Of a stretch of 64,000 bases of DNA, positions 44,971 to 55,710 are shown piece after piece. The notes under the pieces were generated by a model. It had not been told where the DNA came from and did no database searches. It was given only the letters and a program-made list of their open reading frames with translations. Within the stretch, counting starts at the first letter, position 1; each line of letters starts with the position of its first letter. A program made the translations under genes and the position numbers. This DNA is from Locusta migratoria. Lineage: Eukaryota; Arthropoda; Insecta; Orthoptera; Acrididae. The stretch spans positions 20,493,078-20,557,077 of the forward strand of contig CM048748.1 of assembly GCA_026315105.1 (NCBI GenBank), given 5' to 3'.

Positions 44971-45905
44971 TTCATATTCACAGAATATATGACATCAACT
45001 GCGAATGCCGGCCGCGGTGGCCGAGGGGACTGAGGCGCGTCACTCAGGTCTGCACGGCCACTACGGTCGGGGGTTCGAATCCCCCCTCGGGCATGGATAT
45101 TTGTGCCATCCTTAGTGTTAGCTAGTTCATAAGTAGTTTGTAAGTTTATGGACTGATAACCCTGTAGTTAAGTCCCATAAGCTATACAAACATTTGAACA
45201 TTTGAACTGCGAATGGGCAAAGCTGAAAATATTTACCCAGCCGGGATTCGAACCCGGGTCTCCCGCTTTCTAGGCAGTTGCGCTCACCTGGGGACACAGT
45301 GATCACCACACCTGCAAGGACTATCTAAGCAGATACAAATTCCCAGCTTCGCCCTGCCCACAGTACTCAAACTCGTAGTTATGAAACTAATTCCCGTAAG
45401 AGTAAGGGCCACAAACTTGTCCACCCCTCCCCACCCTCTCCACTAACGAAAGGATCATTGCCTGTCACCGGCATATTATATATATACGTGTGGCGTCTGT
45501 TCCGAAAGAAGAAACGTCACTTTTGATCCTGCAGTTATTATTCTTTCATATTCACAGAATATATGACATCAACTGCTGTTAGTGGGGAGGGGTGGGCAAG
45601 TTTGTGGCCCTTATTCTTACGGGAATTAGTTTAATAACTACGAGTTTGAGTACTGTGGGCAGGTTGAAGCTGGGAGGCGTGCTTAGGTAGTCCTTACAGG
45701 TGCGGTGATCACTGTGTCCCCAGTGGTGTAGGGGTCAGTGCAACTACCTAGAAAGCAGGACACCCAGGTTCCAATCCCGGCTGGGTACACATTTTCAGCG
45801 TTGCCTACTCGCAGTTGTTCTCATATATTCTGTGAATATGAAAGAACGACAACTCTAGGATCAGAAGTGACGTTTGTCCTTTCGGAACAGACACCTCCTT
45901 TATAT
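44971..45905. repeat. Inverted pair of a tRNA-like repeat unit
   Basis: The left arm (44971-45447, split by a SINE) and the right arm (45577-45905) are inverted copies of one unit. Each has a tRNA-like core: ggttcgaatcccggctgg in the left (minus strand, about 45240-45300) and ggttccaatcccggctggg in the right (plus strand, 45716-45790), with tggtgtagggg as A box. A third partial copy of the unit start lies between them (45474-45577, plus direction). The unit start carries gtgtctgttccg, also seen near 55740. It could be a SINE with two inverted insertions or a composite foldback. Confidence 0.6.
45008..45204 (+). mobile_element. tRNA-derived SINE, subfamily A
   Basis: A sense copy only 40 bp from the previous one, in opposite orientation. 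A perfect 11-bp target duplication, aactgcgaatg, lies at 44997-45007 and 45205-45215. It splits the left arm of the inverted repeat described next. Confidence 0.92.
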
Positions 45906-46266
45906 ACACAAATTCCTTTCTGGGGGGAAGAAGGAGGAAGGGCTTCGACGGGGAGAGGAAAACTGAGTAGTGACAGGCAGATAGCCACTCATACTCAAAG
46001 ACAAACACTGCAAAACTGAGATTAACGGCTGACTCCGTGAAGACACGGAAGAAGTTCAGAAAAAAATACAAGATGTGTCAGTAAAGTTCTGTAAACGGTG
46101 CGATACTTTACAAACCGCTCTGCAGAGGATGAGGTGCCCGCGCATACACGTTGAGACACAGGTCAACAAGCGCCCCTTACCGTGCAAAGCACTGCAGTGA
46201 AGGCGTGGCACACGCTGCGACCAGCTAACAGGGTCACTGAGAACACTAGTCATTGCAACATGGAGC

Positions 46267-46400
46267 GTGATCTACCGTGAATTTGTACCCGAGGATCATA
46301 CTGTCAACGCGGAAGCTTACGAGGAAGTTTTGAAACGGCTGCTGCAACGCATCCGGCGGGTTTGGCCAGAACCGGACTGGCCAGTGGTATTTCCCACACG
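46267..46400 (+). pseudogene. Mariner-like transposase fragment
   Basis: The frame reads VYREFVPEDHTVNAEAYEEV, then LKRLLQRIRRVWPE. It matches the mariner segment between the first and second catalytic Asp ('V..EF.P...TVN...Y..VL.RL...I...RPE'). Neither end of the element is visible. Confidence 0.6.
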
Positions 46401-46619
46401 ACAATTCCCATCTGCATGTTATGGTACATGTCCCCCCTTCTTTGAAGTGACTACACCCATCATTGCAGGATTAAATTCCAACATTAGTCTTTCGCAATAC
46501 ACTTATATAATATACTTTTATAATTAGAGTGGAATCACTGTAATACTTATTCATTCTGTAATATTTACTTGCTTGTTATTGCATCTTATGAACAGAATAT
46601 CTGAAACTCTTTTGGTAAA

Positions 46620-46821
46620 GCCGGCCGCGGTGGCCGAGGAGACTGAGGCGCTTCAGTCACGGTCTGCACGGCCACTACGGTCGGGAGACGAATCCCCCTT
46701 CAGGCATGGATATTTGTGCCGTCCTAGTTCGTAAGTAGTTCATAAGTAGTTTGTAAGTTTAGGGACTGATGACCCCGTAGTTAAGTCCCATAAGCTGTAC
46801 AAACATTTGAACATTTTTTTT
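46620..46821 (+). mobile_element. tRNA-derived SINE, subfamily A
   Basis: A sense copy with a perfect 12-bp target duplication, tcttttggtaaa, at 46608-46619 and 46822-46833. The B box is damaged (gggagacgaatcc). Confidence 0.9.
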
Positions 46822-46833
46822 TCTTTTGGTAAA

Positions 46834-47164
46834 TGTTATAATTGTTTTCCCTTGCAATAGGATGTAACACATTTTCGTAATTATGTATACATATTTGCAA
46901 GTTATTGATAAGTTTGTTCTTACATCTTCTGTTAGTACCACTTCACTCATGTTTAATTGCACTGTACAACGTCTTTCATTCTGTAATATTTTGAACGTTT
47001 GTGTATTTATGTATTTCGTTATAATGATTTTGATTACGATGAAGGTTTGCCAGTGACATACCAAAGATAAATTATGTGCGCAGAATGTACAGTAACATCC
47101 TTACTGCGGTAGAGGATTTTTCATCTGCGAGCAAAGAGTTGAGATCTTTCACACACAGACACAC
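46834..47164. other. Unassigned stretch
   Basis: AT-rich, with no recognised feature. Confidence 0.35.
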
Positions 47165-47171
47165 ATACACT

Positions 47172-47172
<1 letters not shown>

Positions 47173-47212
<40 letters not shown>
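47173..47212. repeat. (CA)n microsatellite
   Basis: About 18 ca units at the start of a probable LINE 3' UTR. Confidence 0.85.
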
Positions 47213-47815
47213 GTACCAACAACACCCACTCACGTCCTCCGTTCCCTTTCCCAAGATGCCTCAACAACTCAACAATTAACGACTAATAAATCATAAATAC
47301 TGTAAATATTGTAAATACCCCCTCTCTTCTCTCTTGGAACCTTTCAAAATTCTTGTAAATATGTGAAATTCTCACATTGTAACTAATTCATAACGATCAT
47401 GTAAAATCTCACAACTTACTTTGCTTTTACTTTATTTTTTCTTTATCTAGTTTATCTGATACCTGGTCTCATATTTTAATTAATTTTTCTTTCCTTTTTT
47501 TGCCTTTTCTTTTTCCAATCTATTTCATCTTCTTGGAAAATTTTATCGAACTATATTTTCATAATTGTAAATTGTACAACCAAACAATATATGAGCACTG
47601 TTCAAATTGTAAAATATAAAGTAATGAAAAATATTTTTATTGTTATATATGAAAAATATTGTATAAAATACTGTAATATTGTAATATATGATTCTTGCAC
47701 TAAAGCAAAACATGTGAAATGGCTGAAAAGCGCAAAGCTGGCCCTAAAACAGCCCGTCCACCCCCTCAGGGTGGAGAATGAAATGAGTAAAAAAAAAAAA
47801 AAAAAAAAAAAAAAG
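47213..47815 (+). mobile_element. Probable LINE 3' UTR with poly-A tail
   Basis: A non-coding block that ends in 25 A (47791-47815). The 3' portion, with a cagcccgtccacccc stretch and cctcagggtgg, resembles a retroposon 3' end that I recall from insect sequences. No target duplication was found and no coding part is present. Confidence 0.4.
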
Positions 47816-48205
47816 GGAGCTCGGCTCTAACAGGTGTCAGTTGAGAGTCAGTGTTGGTCGAAACTGACAGTTACGTTTTGAATATCTGCTGGAATTGTGA
47901 TATATTATGGTAGTGTAAGTCGGCAGTTAACTGATGTAATCTTTGTATTTCAGTTGTAAAAAAAGTGAAGCTAAATCGGTAAGTTTACCTTAGAGAAGGA
48001 AATAACTTGTGAAGATTTCATTTCAGTTGTTCCTTTTTGAAGCTTAACATTATTTATGTGCAGAAATCCTGTCATATCACCACGAAGAACCCGGGAGTGA
48101 TCTTTTCTTTGCTGGGTGTGTGAGTTTTGTTTTGTTGGAAGTGTGTCGCCCGCCGTTTGCAACCGCCACGCACACTGCGAGCCTCTGCTCAACTTTCCCG
48201 CTAGA

Positions 48206-48434
48206 CGCAGGGTCACTGAGCCCCCACACCCTCCTCATTCTCCAGATATGGCATTGGCGGACTTCTTTCTGTTTCCCCGCCTTAAATCAGTCCTGAAATG
48301 CTTACGCTTCGCGACGGTTGCGGATATCCTCAGCGCCTCGAGCGATTCCACAACAACTGTACAACCGATGGCGATTACTTTGAACGCCAGTAAAGATATT
48401 CTGTTTGCAACTCTCGTGTCCTATATTTCCTGAC
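48206..48434 (+). pseudogene. Mariner-like transposase C-terminal fragment
   Basis: The frame reads PHPPHSPDMALADFFLFPRL, then KSVLKCLRFATVADI. The SPDxAxADFFLFP block holds the third catalytic Asp of mariner-type (DD34D) transposases and is intact here. The remainder is truncated or frameshifted before the usual C-terminus. Confidence 0.7.
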
Positions 48435-48501
48435 ACCATTCACCGAACTACGCAGACACAACTAGTACTACGAAGTATATCAGAATTTTTGTGATTCTTG
48501 G

Positions 48502-48712
48502 ACAACCGTGGCGGATTAGCCGTGCGCTTTGGGGCGCCGTACTGCGATGCTCGCGGTCATTCCCCGTCGGGGGTTCGAGTTACCCCTCGGGCATGGGAGT
48601 CTGTGTTGTCCTTCGGTTAGTTTACCTTAGTTTTACTACTTTGTAAACTACGGACTAATAACCTCGCAGTTGAGTCCGATAGATTTACAAACATTTGAAC
48701 ATTTCTGAATTT
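48502..48712 (+). mobile_element. tRNA-derived SINE, subfamily B
   Basis: A full sense copy. The head is ggcggattagccgtgcgc, the B box region gggggttcgagttacccc, and the end tccgatagatttacaaacat, which separates this subfamily from A. A perfect 10-bp duplication, tgattcttgg, lies at 48492-48501 and 48713-48722. Confidence 0.9.
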
Positions 48713-48952
48713 TGATTCTTGGTTTTAAATACATTGCCAAAAATAAAAATTAGAATACCCTCTTACAGTTTCCAAATTCACTCAATATTTGTTGTTGAAA
48801 CAGTGCGTATGGAGTACATGAATGATTACATTTACAAATTAATAGCTCAAGCGATACTGAGGTACCAGGTTTCTATCCGTCCTTAAACGTCCATATTAGT
48901 ACTCATTTGTACATAAGTGAAATAATCATATGAAAACACTCTTTACAAACAA

Positions 48953-50008
48953 TCACTTCACAATGCTTTCAAAATGTTCACCATTGACACTACAGAGGTG
49001 GCGCAAACGAAGAATGAAATTCGCCATCACGTAGTTTCTCAACCGAAATGGAATCACATGCCACAGAGATCGCCGATTCAAGCTCGTCCAGCGTGGCGGG
49101 ATGCTTCGGGTAGAGCATGTCTTTCACTGTGCCCCACAGAAAAAGTCACAGGGAGTCAAATCCGGCGAATAAGGAGGCCAATCCATGCCTGCACCAGTGA
49201 ATTTGGGATATTCCAAAGCAATGACTCGATTCCCGAAGTATTCCTCAAGAAAGCGAAACACTTGTTCGGTCCGATGTGGTCGAGCTCCATCTTGCATAAA
49301 ACATTCCGTACCTGGTCGATCCTCTGCTGCGTGGCGACAAATTGTTCCAAAATTGCAACGTAACGTGCACCAGTGACCGTTTATCGAATGAAAAAAGGGC
49401 CAATAATGCCTCTGCTGCATACTGCAGTCCACACAGTAACTTTAGGAGAATACAGGGGTTTCGCTTCACACCAATATGGCTTTTCGGAACCCCAAAATCG
49501 CCAGTTCTGCTTATTCAAGTATCCATTCAGAATGGAAGTGTGCTTCATCTGTAAACCACATGCAGCCAACATCAAATCCTTCACTATCAATCATTGTGAG
49601 CATCTGATTAGCAAAGGCAACTCTTTGTTGCACAGCTCGTAAGGGCATGGCCTGGTGCGTTTGAAGTTTGAAAGGGAATATGTGTAGCCTCTTTCTCAGC
49701 ATTTTCTGCGTGCTGGAACGCTTCAAACTAGTCTCAGATGCAATTCTCTGAATTCGCTGAATAATTCCAGAAACTGTGGCGATATTTTCAGACGTAACTG
49801 CGTTTTGCTTGCGGCCAACATGCCCCACTAGATCATCAGTTACGCTACCTGTTCGTTGAAATTTTGGGAAGAGCGTACGAATGGCTTTCGCATCGGGTCC
49901 TTTTGGAACATTAAATCGTGCTTGAAAACTTGGCCTTGTTGCCGTAGGACTCTCTTCTAACCTGTGGTACTCTAGCACCAGAAAATCGCGTTGTTCAATG
50001 GAGTACAT
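48953..50008 (-). pseudogene. Mariner/Tc1-superfamily transposase, nearly full length, frameshifted
   Basis: From the start at 50008: MYSIEQRDFLVLEYHRLEES, then NVPKGPDAKAIRTLFPKFQR (helix-turn-helix part), KMLRKRLHIFPFKLQTHQ, and MWFTDEAHFHS with the first catalytic Asp. After a frame change come QNWRFWGSEKP, VTVWTAVCSRGIIGPFF, CFMQDGARPHRTEQVF (second Asp) and MDWPPYSPDLTPCDFF (third Asp). The protein ends near NGEHFESIVK at 48953. At least two frameshifts break it. I found no terminal inverted repeats. Confidence 0.82.
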
Positions 50009-50103
50009 GGTTTTAACCTCTTCCTTCGGTACGCTAACCTCCTTTCACGTTTCAATAGTGGAACTGATCGCTCTGGGCTTCGGATCACTATTTATACTAG
50101 GTA

Positions 50104-50172
50104 CTAGCTGAAAACCCGGCGTTGCCCGGGTATTTATTTATTTATTGGAGCCTTGAGTTAGTACTTTTCCTA

Positions 50173-50211
<39 letters not shown>

Positions 50212-51218
50212 CATCTCCTTTTTTCTAAAAACATGTTACATTTATCAGAGAATATATAAGAAATAAGAAATCACACGTAAAAATGCACTCGTTTCGAAGA
50301 ATCCAATCACGAAATTCAACAATAATGATTGTAATAATATCACAGATCGATCACTTGATGTAATGCGCGAAACGTCAAATCGATTTTTTTAAAGAGATGT
50401 ATTAAAAGATTTTTCTTTTTTACTGCTTTATTTATTTATTCTTTTATTTCCTTATTCGTATGCTTATCCTTACAGACAATATAGCACGCATAGACGAATG
50501 ATATGGTCTGTGGCATCAGGTTGCGCTGTATGTAACCGCCTTGCTATAGAGTCGCAAACGTCATCGCTGGCCTTCAGTCCGAATTTTTTTATAATTTGAC
50601 GACTTTCAACCACCATACCTTCCAGCCCCTTATAGCTACCGGCATGGAACTGCTACTGTATGTTGTGCAACGGGAGACTTCGTACAACAATTAGACACGG
50701 ACCTTCGTTTGCGTTCTGTAGTTTTCGCTGCAGAACGAAATATTAACACACACACACGTAGAATTTTATATATACCGATAACTTTCCATCCCAATATACT
50801 CCACGCTTTTACCATTATCGACCCTCAAGCAACAATGCGGCCAATAAAATCATTTTCAAAGAGTAAATATAATTTTCAAAGAGTAATTATTGTTCCGCAT
50901 TTCGCGTTATATTCTTCAAATTACTAAATATCTATCAGATCGCTGTAAAACCGTGCCTAAAACATTCCTCAGGTATAAATTAGTAACTATACAAATATTT
51001 AAGTCTCTCCGTCTTGTCATTCGGACGTGGTAAGCGTACATAGAACAGACATTCACATTAATATATATAGATAAATAGCTATCCGATCGCCATAAAACCG
51101 TGCCTATAGCCTTCCCCGGGTAGACATTGGTAACTCTACAAATTTTTAGCTCTGTATGTCTTGTGGTTCAGACGTGATAAACGTACACCGAACAGACATT
51201 CACATTTATAGATATAGA
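50104..51218 (-). mobile_element. Non-autonomous Helitron with CCGGG hairpin terminus
   Basis: On the minus strand it starts TC at 51218 after a host A and ends CTAG at 50104 before a T. The terminal hairpin is cccgggcaacgccggg. It is closely similar along its length to the copy at 18119-19200, with an extra (CT)n expansion at 50179-50208. No coding region. Confidence 0.85.
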
Positions 51219-51455
51219 TTACGTATGACGATTTCAGCGCCATTGCTAGCACCTTTTGTAAGTATTATTTCAAACTGCTGTATAAACTTCTTACAGATTT
51301 CACAATAAACATACCGTTTACTGCATTGCTCTATCGATCTTTGTTTTCGAGACATTTAATTTTGAAATCAGCGAGTCCTTTTCTGGACACCCTGTACAAA
51401 CAGTATTCGTTTGGGATGTGTAGGTTTGGCTGCAGTGTGAAATATAGGCACAAAC

Positions 51456-51650
51456 AAAATGTTTGTTTGTATAGTCTATGGGAATTAACTACGGGGTCAT
51501 CAGTCCCTAAACTTACAAACTACTTATGAACTACTTACGAACTAGGACGGCACAAATATCCATGCCCGAGGGGGGATTGGAACCCCCGACCGTAGTGGCC
51601 GTACAGACCGTGACTGAAGCGCCTCAGTTCCCGCGGCCACCGCGGCCGAC
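51456..51650 (-). mobile_element. tRNA-derived SINE, subfamily A
   Basis: An antisense copy with a perfect 11-bp target duplication, taggcacaaac, at 51445-51455 and 51651-51661. Confidence 0.92.
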
Positions 51651-51682
51651 TAGGCACAAACATCTCAATATATATATATATA

Positions 51683-52389
51683 ACGTCCAGAAAGTAAGTT
51701 CCGTTTAAGTTCCGTTTGGTTATATAAAACAAACGTGTACACATACAGAAAAAAATATTTATTGTATAAAAATCTACAACTGTAAACTACTTTTCAACAT
51801 AGCTGCCGAAATTTTTTTAGGCACTTGTCATAGCGTGGCACAAGTTTCTGTATGCCTTCTTCATAGGTTGCCGCCTTTGTATTAAGCCATGTGGTAGCAT
51901 GTTCTTTCCGCTCGTCGTCGTTGAAGTGTTGACAGGACAAATTTTAGGTGTAAGAAGAGGATTTCCATCAAAAGGTGGTGTTTGTTTCCACTATAGTGCC
52001 CGACCTTATGCGGCGAATGTGACCAAACAACTCTTACAGGAATTTCACTGGGACGTGTTTGATCATCATCCGTACAGACAGGGGCCTCGCTCCTAGCCAC
52101 TTTCACCTCTTCTTACACCTAAAAATCTGTCCTTGGTGGTCAACACTTCAACGATGATGACGAGCTGAACGAACATGCTACCACATGGCCTAATACACAG
52201 GCGGCACCCTTCTATGAAGAAGGCATACAGAAACTTGTGCCACGCTATTACAAGTGCCTAAAAAAATTTCGGCAGCTATGTTGAAAAGTAGTTTATAGTT
52301 GTAGATTTTTGTACAATAAATATTTTTTCTGTATCTATACACGTTTGTTTTATATAACCAAATGGAACTTTCTTTCTGGACGTACCTCG
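51683..52389. mobile_element. Palindromic mariner derivative
   Basis: Inverted arms of about 280 bp: the left starts acgtccagaaagtaagttcc at 51683 and the right ends at 52389 before TA. Both arms carry the C-terminal mariner coding part (YEEGIQKLVPRY-like). Only the central spacer and right arm run in normal coding order: ARPYAANVTKQLLQEFHWDV, HHPYRQGPRS (third Asp block destroyed), then EGIQKLVPRYYKCLKKF. It thus looks like a 3' end with an added inverted copy. It is the same subfamily as the mariner at 10008. Confidence 0.75.
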
Positions 52390-52391
52390 TA

Positions 52392-53019
52392 TATATATAA
52401 AGATAAGATTACAGAGGACGTCAAGCGCTGTGACCGTGCGCACTGAGCCACCGCGCCCAGCAGCGAAAGCCAAGTCATAAACGATGGTTAAGTTTAGAGC
52501 AGTGCCCCACAGCCTCCTCTCATAAGCCGTTCCACTGTTGCGAAATTACTGACTACGGCTATTTCACGCGGTACGCTTGCCTAGCAAAAACAGATAAGTC
52601 GCAGCAACCGGCTGCTTTCGGCGTCGCACAGTAGATTACGCAAGTGTCACTGACTCCGGGCAAGTAGGAAGTCATAGATATCTTTAGAGCAGAGCTTGTG
52701 ACTGTACTGTCCCGCTCGTGTTTACGCACGGCAGTTAGAGAGCTGCGAGTCTTCGCAGAGTCGTGGCAGCAGCCACACCTGTAAACAACCGTGTGTACCT
52801 CGCAGTAAACAGGACGCAGCGCATGCTCTGCACATTCTCCTGACACCTCGCAGGCGTTGCGTGTCGGTCCGTGTGGTGGCTCACCGCAGCAGTGCTAGCT
52901 CATCTGGAGCTCACCGGAGTGCAGGCTACACTGTAAGAGATAACACAGCGCAGCCTACAAGTCTCATATTTCAACTCATTGCTAGCCCACGGCGGGATTT
53001 TACGTGACTGGAATGCAAG
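52392..53019. other. Unassigned stretch
   Basis: About 0.6 kb, somewhat richer in CpG than its surroundings. A 95-residue minus frame has no motif that I recognise. Confidence 0.35.
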
Positions 53020-53242
53020 GAGAAATTTGGAGAGGGAATTGAAGTTCAAGGAGAAGAAATAAAAACTTTGCGGTTTGGCGATAATAGAGTAATTCTGTCA
53101 GGGACAGCAAAGGACCTGAAGGAGCGATTAAACGGAATGGACAGTGTCTTGAAAGGAAGATGAAGATTAACAAGAGTAAAACGAGGGTATTGAAAAGTAG
53201 TGTCAGAAAATCAGGCGATGCTGAAGGAATTAGATTAGGTAA

Positions 53243-54223
53243 TCTATATCTATAAATGCGAATGTCTGTTCGGTGTACGTTTATCACGTCTTGCTTGTAT
53301 AGTTTATGGGACTTAACTACGGGGTCATCAGTCCCTAAATGTACAAACTACTTATGAACTACTTACGAACTAAGACGGCATAAATATCCATGCCCGAGGG
53401 GGGATTCGAACCCCCGACCGAAGTGGCCGTGCAGACCGTGACTGGAGCGCCTCAGTCTCCTCGGCCACCGCGGCCGGCCTATATATATTAATGTGAATGT
53501 CTGTTCGGTGTACGCTTATCACGTCCGAACGACAAGACGCAGAGACTTAAATATTTGTACAGTTACTAATTCATACCTGAGGAAGGTTTTATAGCGATCT
53601 GATAGATATTAATAATTTGAAGAAAATAACGCGAAAGCGGAACAATAATTACTCTTTGAAAATTATATTTACTCTTTGAAAATGCTTTTATTGGTTGCAT
53701 TGTTGCTTGAGGGTTGATAATAATAAAATGGTGGAGTATATTGGGATGGAAAGTTATCGGTGTATATAAAATTCTACGTGTATATGTGTTATATTTCGCT
53801 CTGCAGCGAAAACTATAGAACGCAAACGAATAGACCATATGTGTTATTGTTGCCCGAATTCTCCCGTTGTACATGCCGATAGCTGTAAGGGGGTGGAAGA
53901 TATGGTTCTTGAAAGTCGTCAAATTATAAAATAATTCGGACTGAAGGCTAGCGATGATGTTTGCGACTCTATAGCAAGGAGGTTACATACAGCGAAACGT
54001 GATGCCACAGACCATATCTTCGGTCTATGCGTGCTACAATATCTTCAGCTCTTTCTCGGTAAGGATAAGCATACGAATAAGGAATTATAAGAATAAATAA
54101 ATAAAGCAGTGAAAAAGAAATTTCTTTTTTCTATACATCTCTTTAAAAAAAATCGATTTGACGTTTCGCGCATTAGCTATCACAATCAACCAACACGCGA
54201 GCGGAGCCGCGAGTTGAAGCTAG
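53243..54223 (+). mobile_element. Helitron with an atypical 3' terminus, inserted in a LINE
   Basis: It starts TC at 53243 after A and ends CTAG at 54223 before T. Removing it joins ggtaa and tgagaca so that the LINE frame reads GNETIK, so both ends are exact. About 930 bp match the Helitrons at 18119 and 50104, but after cgtttcgcgcatta (about 54173) the sequence changes completely: the terminal hairpin is cgcgagcggagccgcg instead of cccgggcaacgccggg. A SINE is nested near the 5' end, and the first 50 bp of the Helitron are present on both sides of that SINE. Confidence 0.82.
53294..53478 (-). mobile_element. tRNA-derived SINE, subfamily A, inside the Helitron
   Basis: An antisense copy with intact head and B box, 3' end slightly shortened. 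A short target duplication is not evident. Instead a diverged 50-bp copy of the Helitron 5' end lies on each side (53243-53293 and about 53480-53530). Confidence 0.8.
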
Positions 54224-54830
54224 TGAGACAATAAAGGTAGTAGATGTGTTTTGTTGATTGGGTAGCAAGATAACTTCTTATGGCCGCAGTAAAAAAGATA
54301 TAAAATACAAAATGGCTAAGGGGAAGAAAAACGTTACTGAAGAAGCGAAATTTGTTGACATCGAATATTAGTTTAAATGTTAGGAAGTGCTAGAAGAAAG
54401 CATTTGAGTGTAGCAGTGTATGGGAGTGAAATGTGGACGATAAGGAGTTTAGACAAAAAGTTGATAGAAGGATTCGAAATGTGGTGCTACAGATGAATGA
54501 TGAAGATTAGTTGGGTATATCAAGTAACTAATGTGGAGGTGCTCAACAGAATTGGGGAGAAAAGGAGTTTCTGGCATATCCTGACTAAGAGAAGGGATAA
54601 ATTTGTGGGACACATTCTGAGACATCAAGGAATAGTCAACTTAGAATTAGAAGGAAGTGTGTGAAGTAAAAATCGTAGAGGGAGACCGAGGGACGAATAC
54701 AGTAAGCAAGTTTAAAATGATGTAGGTAGCCCTTCATATTCTCAGATGAATTGGCTTGCACAGGACAGGGTAGCGTGGAGAGCTGCATCAAACCAGTCTA
54801 CAGACTTAAGACCACAACAACAACCTGCAG

Positions 54831-55169
54831 TTACTGAGTGTGATCAAAAAGTGACGGTAATATTTGTTTTTCTTAAAGAGTCTTCATTTATTCATCAACA
54901 ACATCTTGTAAGCATTTCTGGCCCTTGCTGTCAGCGTTAGACTCTGGTGAGACGTAGTGGGCATTTGGATGCACTTAAAAATAATATAAATGTTAAATAA
55001 TTCCCAGTCTCTTGCTGCACCAGCCGCCACCACCACCATCATGGAATGGAACGAAATGTAATATAACTGCCTTGACTACAATCAGCACTTTATTTATGTC
55101 TTACGCGATTCGACTTTTCGTCTTTTTCTAAGGTTACAGAAGGTCATTTGTATAAGTATTCCATCACAC
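54831..55169. other. Unassigned stretch
   Basis: No recognised feature. Confidence 0.35.
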
Positions 55170-55397
55170 ATTTTGTTAAAAGATTATTACAATGTAGGTG
55201 TCACCTACGTACCTCCTACAGATGAGAATATCGTTCCAATGTTCAGGGTACTTGACGATCAAGTTTATTTCTAACTTGTTAATAAAAATGTCAGCTCGGT
55301 TACCTGACAGACTGTTACTCATCTCAAGGCGTTCTGGTTCGTTGTACGGTTTTCCGTTGAATGGGAAATAGTTAAAGAACAAAGAAAATTCTAGCAT
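55170..55397 (-). pseudogene. Penelope-like reverse transcriptase fragment
   Basis: The minus frame reads FPFNGKPYNEPERLEMSNSL, then SGNRADIFINKLE, then RRYVGDTYIVI. The order 'F.FNGK.Y....GL.MG..LSG.LADIFIN.LE ... RYVDDT' is that of Penelope-type reverse transcriptases. The catalytic YVDD is YVGD here. About 75 residues remain. A second copy of part of this DNA (tggttcgttgtacg, then ttttccgttgaatgggaa) occurs at 55769-55800. Confidence 0.65.
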
Positions 55398-55428
55398 TTA
55401 TATTAATTCTACAATTTCGCTCTGAGAA

Positions 55429-55710
55429 AAAATTCAAATGTTTGTAAGGCTTATGGAACTTAACTGCGAGCTCATCAGTCCCTAAACTTACAAGCTACTT
55501 ATGAACTAGCTTATGCTAAAGACGGCACAAACATCCATGCCCGAGGGGGATTCGAACCCCCGACGGGGAACGGCCTCGCGCATCGTAGCATAGCGCCTCA
55601 AGGCGCTCAGCCGCTCCGCCGCGACTAAAATTGGTAACGCAGGTTATCGAACTACCAACCTCATGCATGACAACGTAACGCGCTCCCCAATACACCAAGC
55701 GGAGCAACAT
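55429..55710 (-). mobile_element. Composite SINE: subfamily A unit plus a second tRNA-like head
   Basis: The antisense subfamily A unit (55429-55626) is followed without a break by about 84 bp (55627-55710). In reverse complement that stretch reads gctccgcttggtgtattggg and later ggtagttcgataacc, i.e. A-box-like and B-box-like sequences of a different tRNA. One 8-bp duplication, tctgagaa, flanks the whole 282-bp unit (55421-55428 and 55711-55718), which suggests that both parts inserted together. Confidence 0.65.

Larger units (their letters stand above)
53020..54830 (+). pseudogene. LINE reverse transcriptase fragment split by a Helitron
   Basis: The same family as the LINE at 2949-4165. The first part (53020-53242) reads EKFGEGIEVQGEEIKTL, then FGDNRVIL in place of FADDMVIL, then LNGMDSVLKG and GDAEGIRLG. 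The second part (54224-54830) begins NETIKVVDVFC across the insertion site, then LGSKITSYGRSKKDIKY, and ends near RVAWRAASNQSTD with an acaacaacaac tail. Several stops and frameshifts are present. The catalytic FADD motif is destroyed. Confidence 0.78.

Noticed and set aside
45221..45310. tRNA gene on the minus strand in the inverted repeat
   Set aside because: It has a strong B box, but the same unit is repeated in an inverted copy with many changes, so it is part of a repeat rather than a single tRNA gene.
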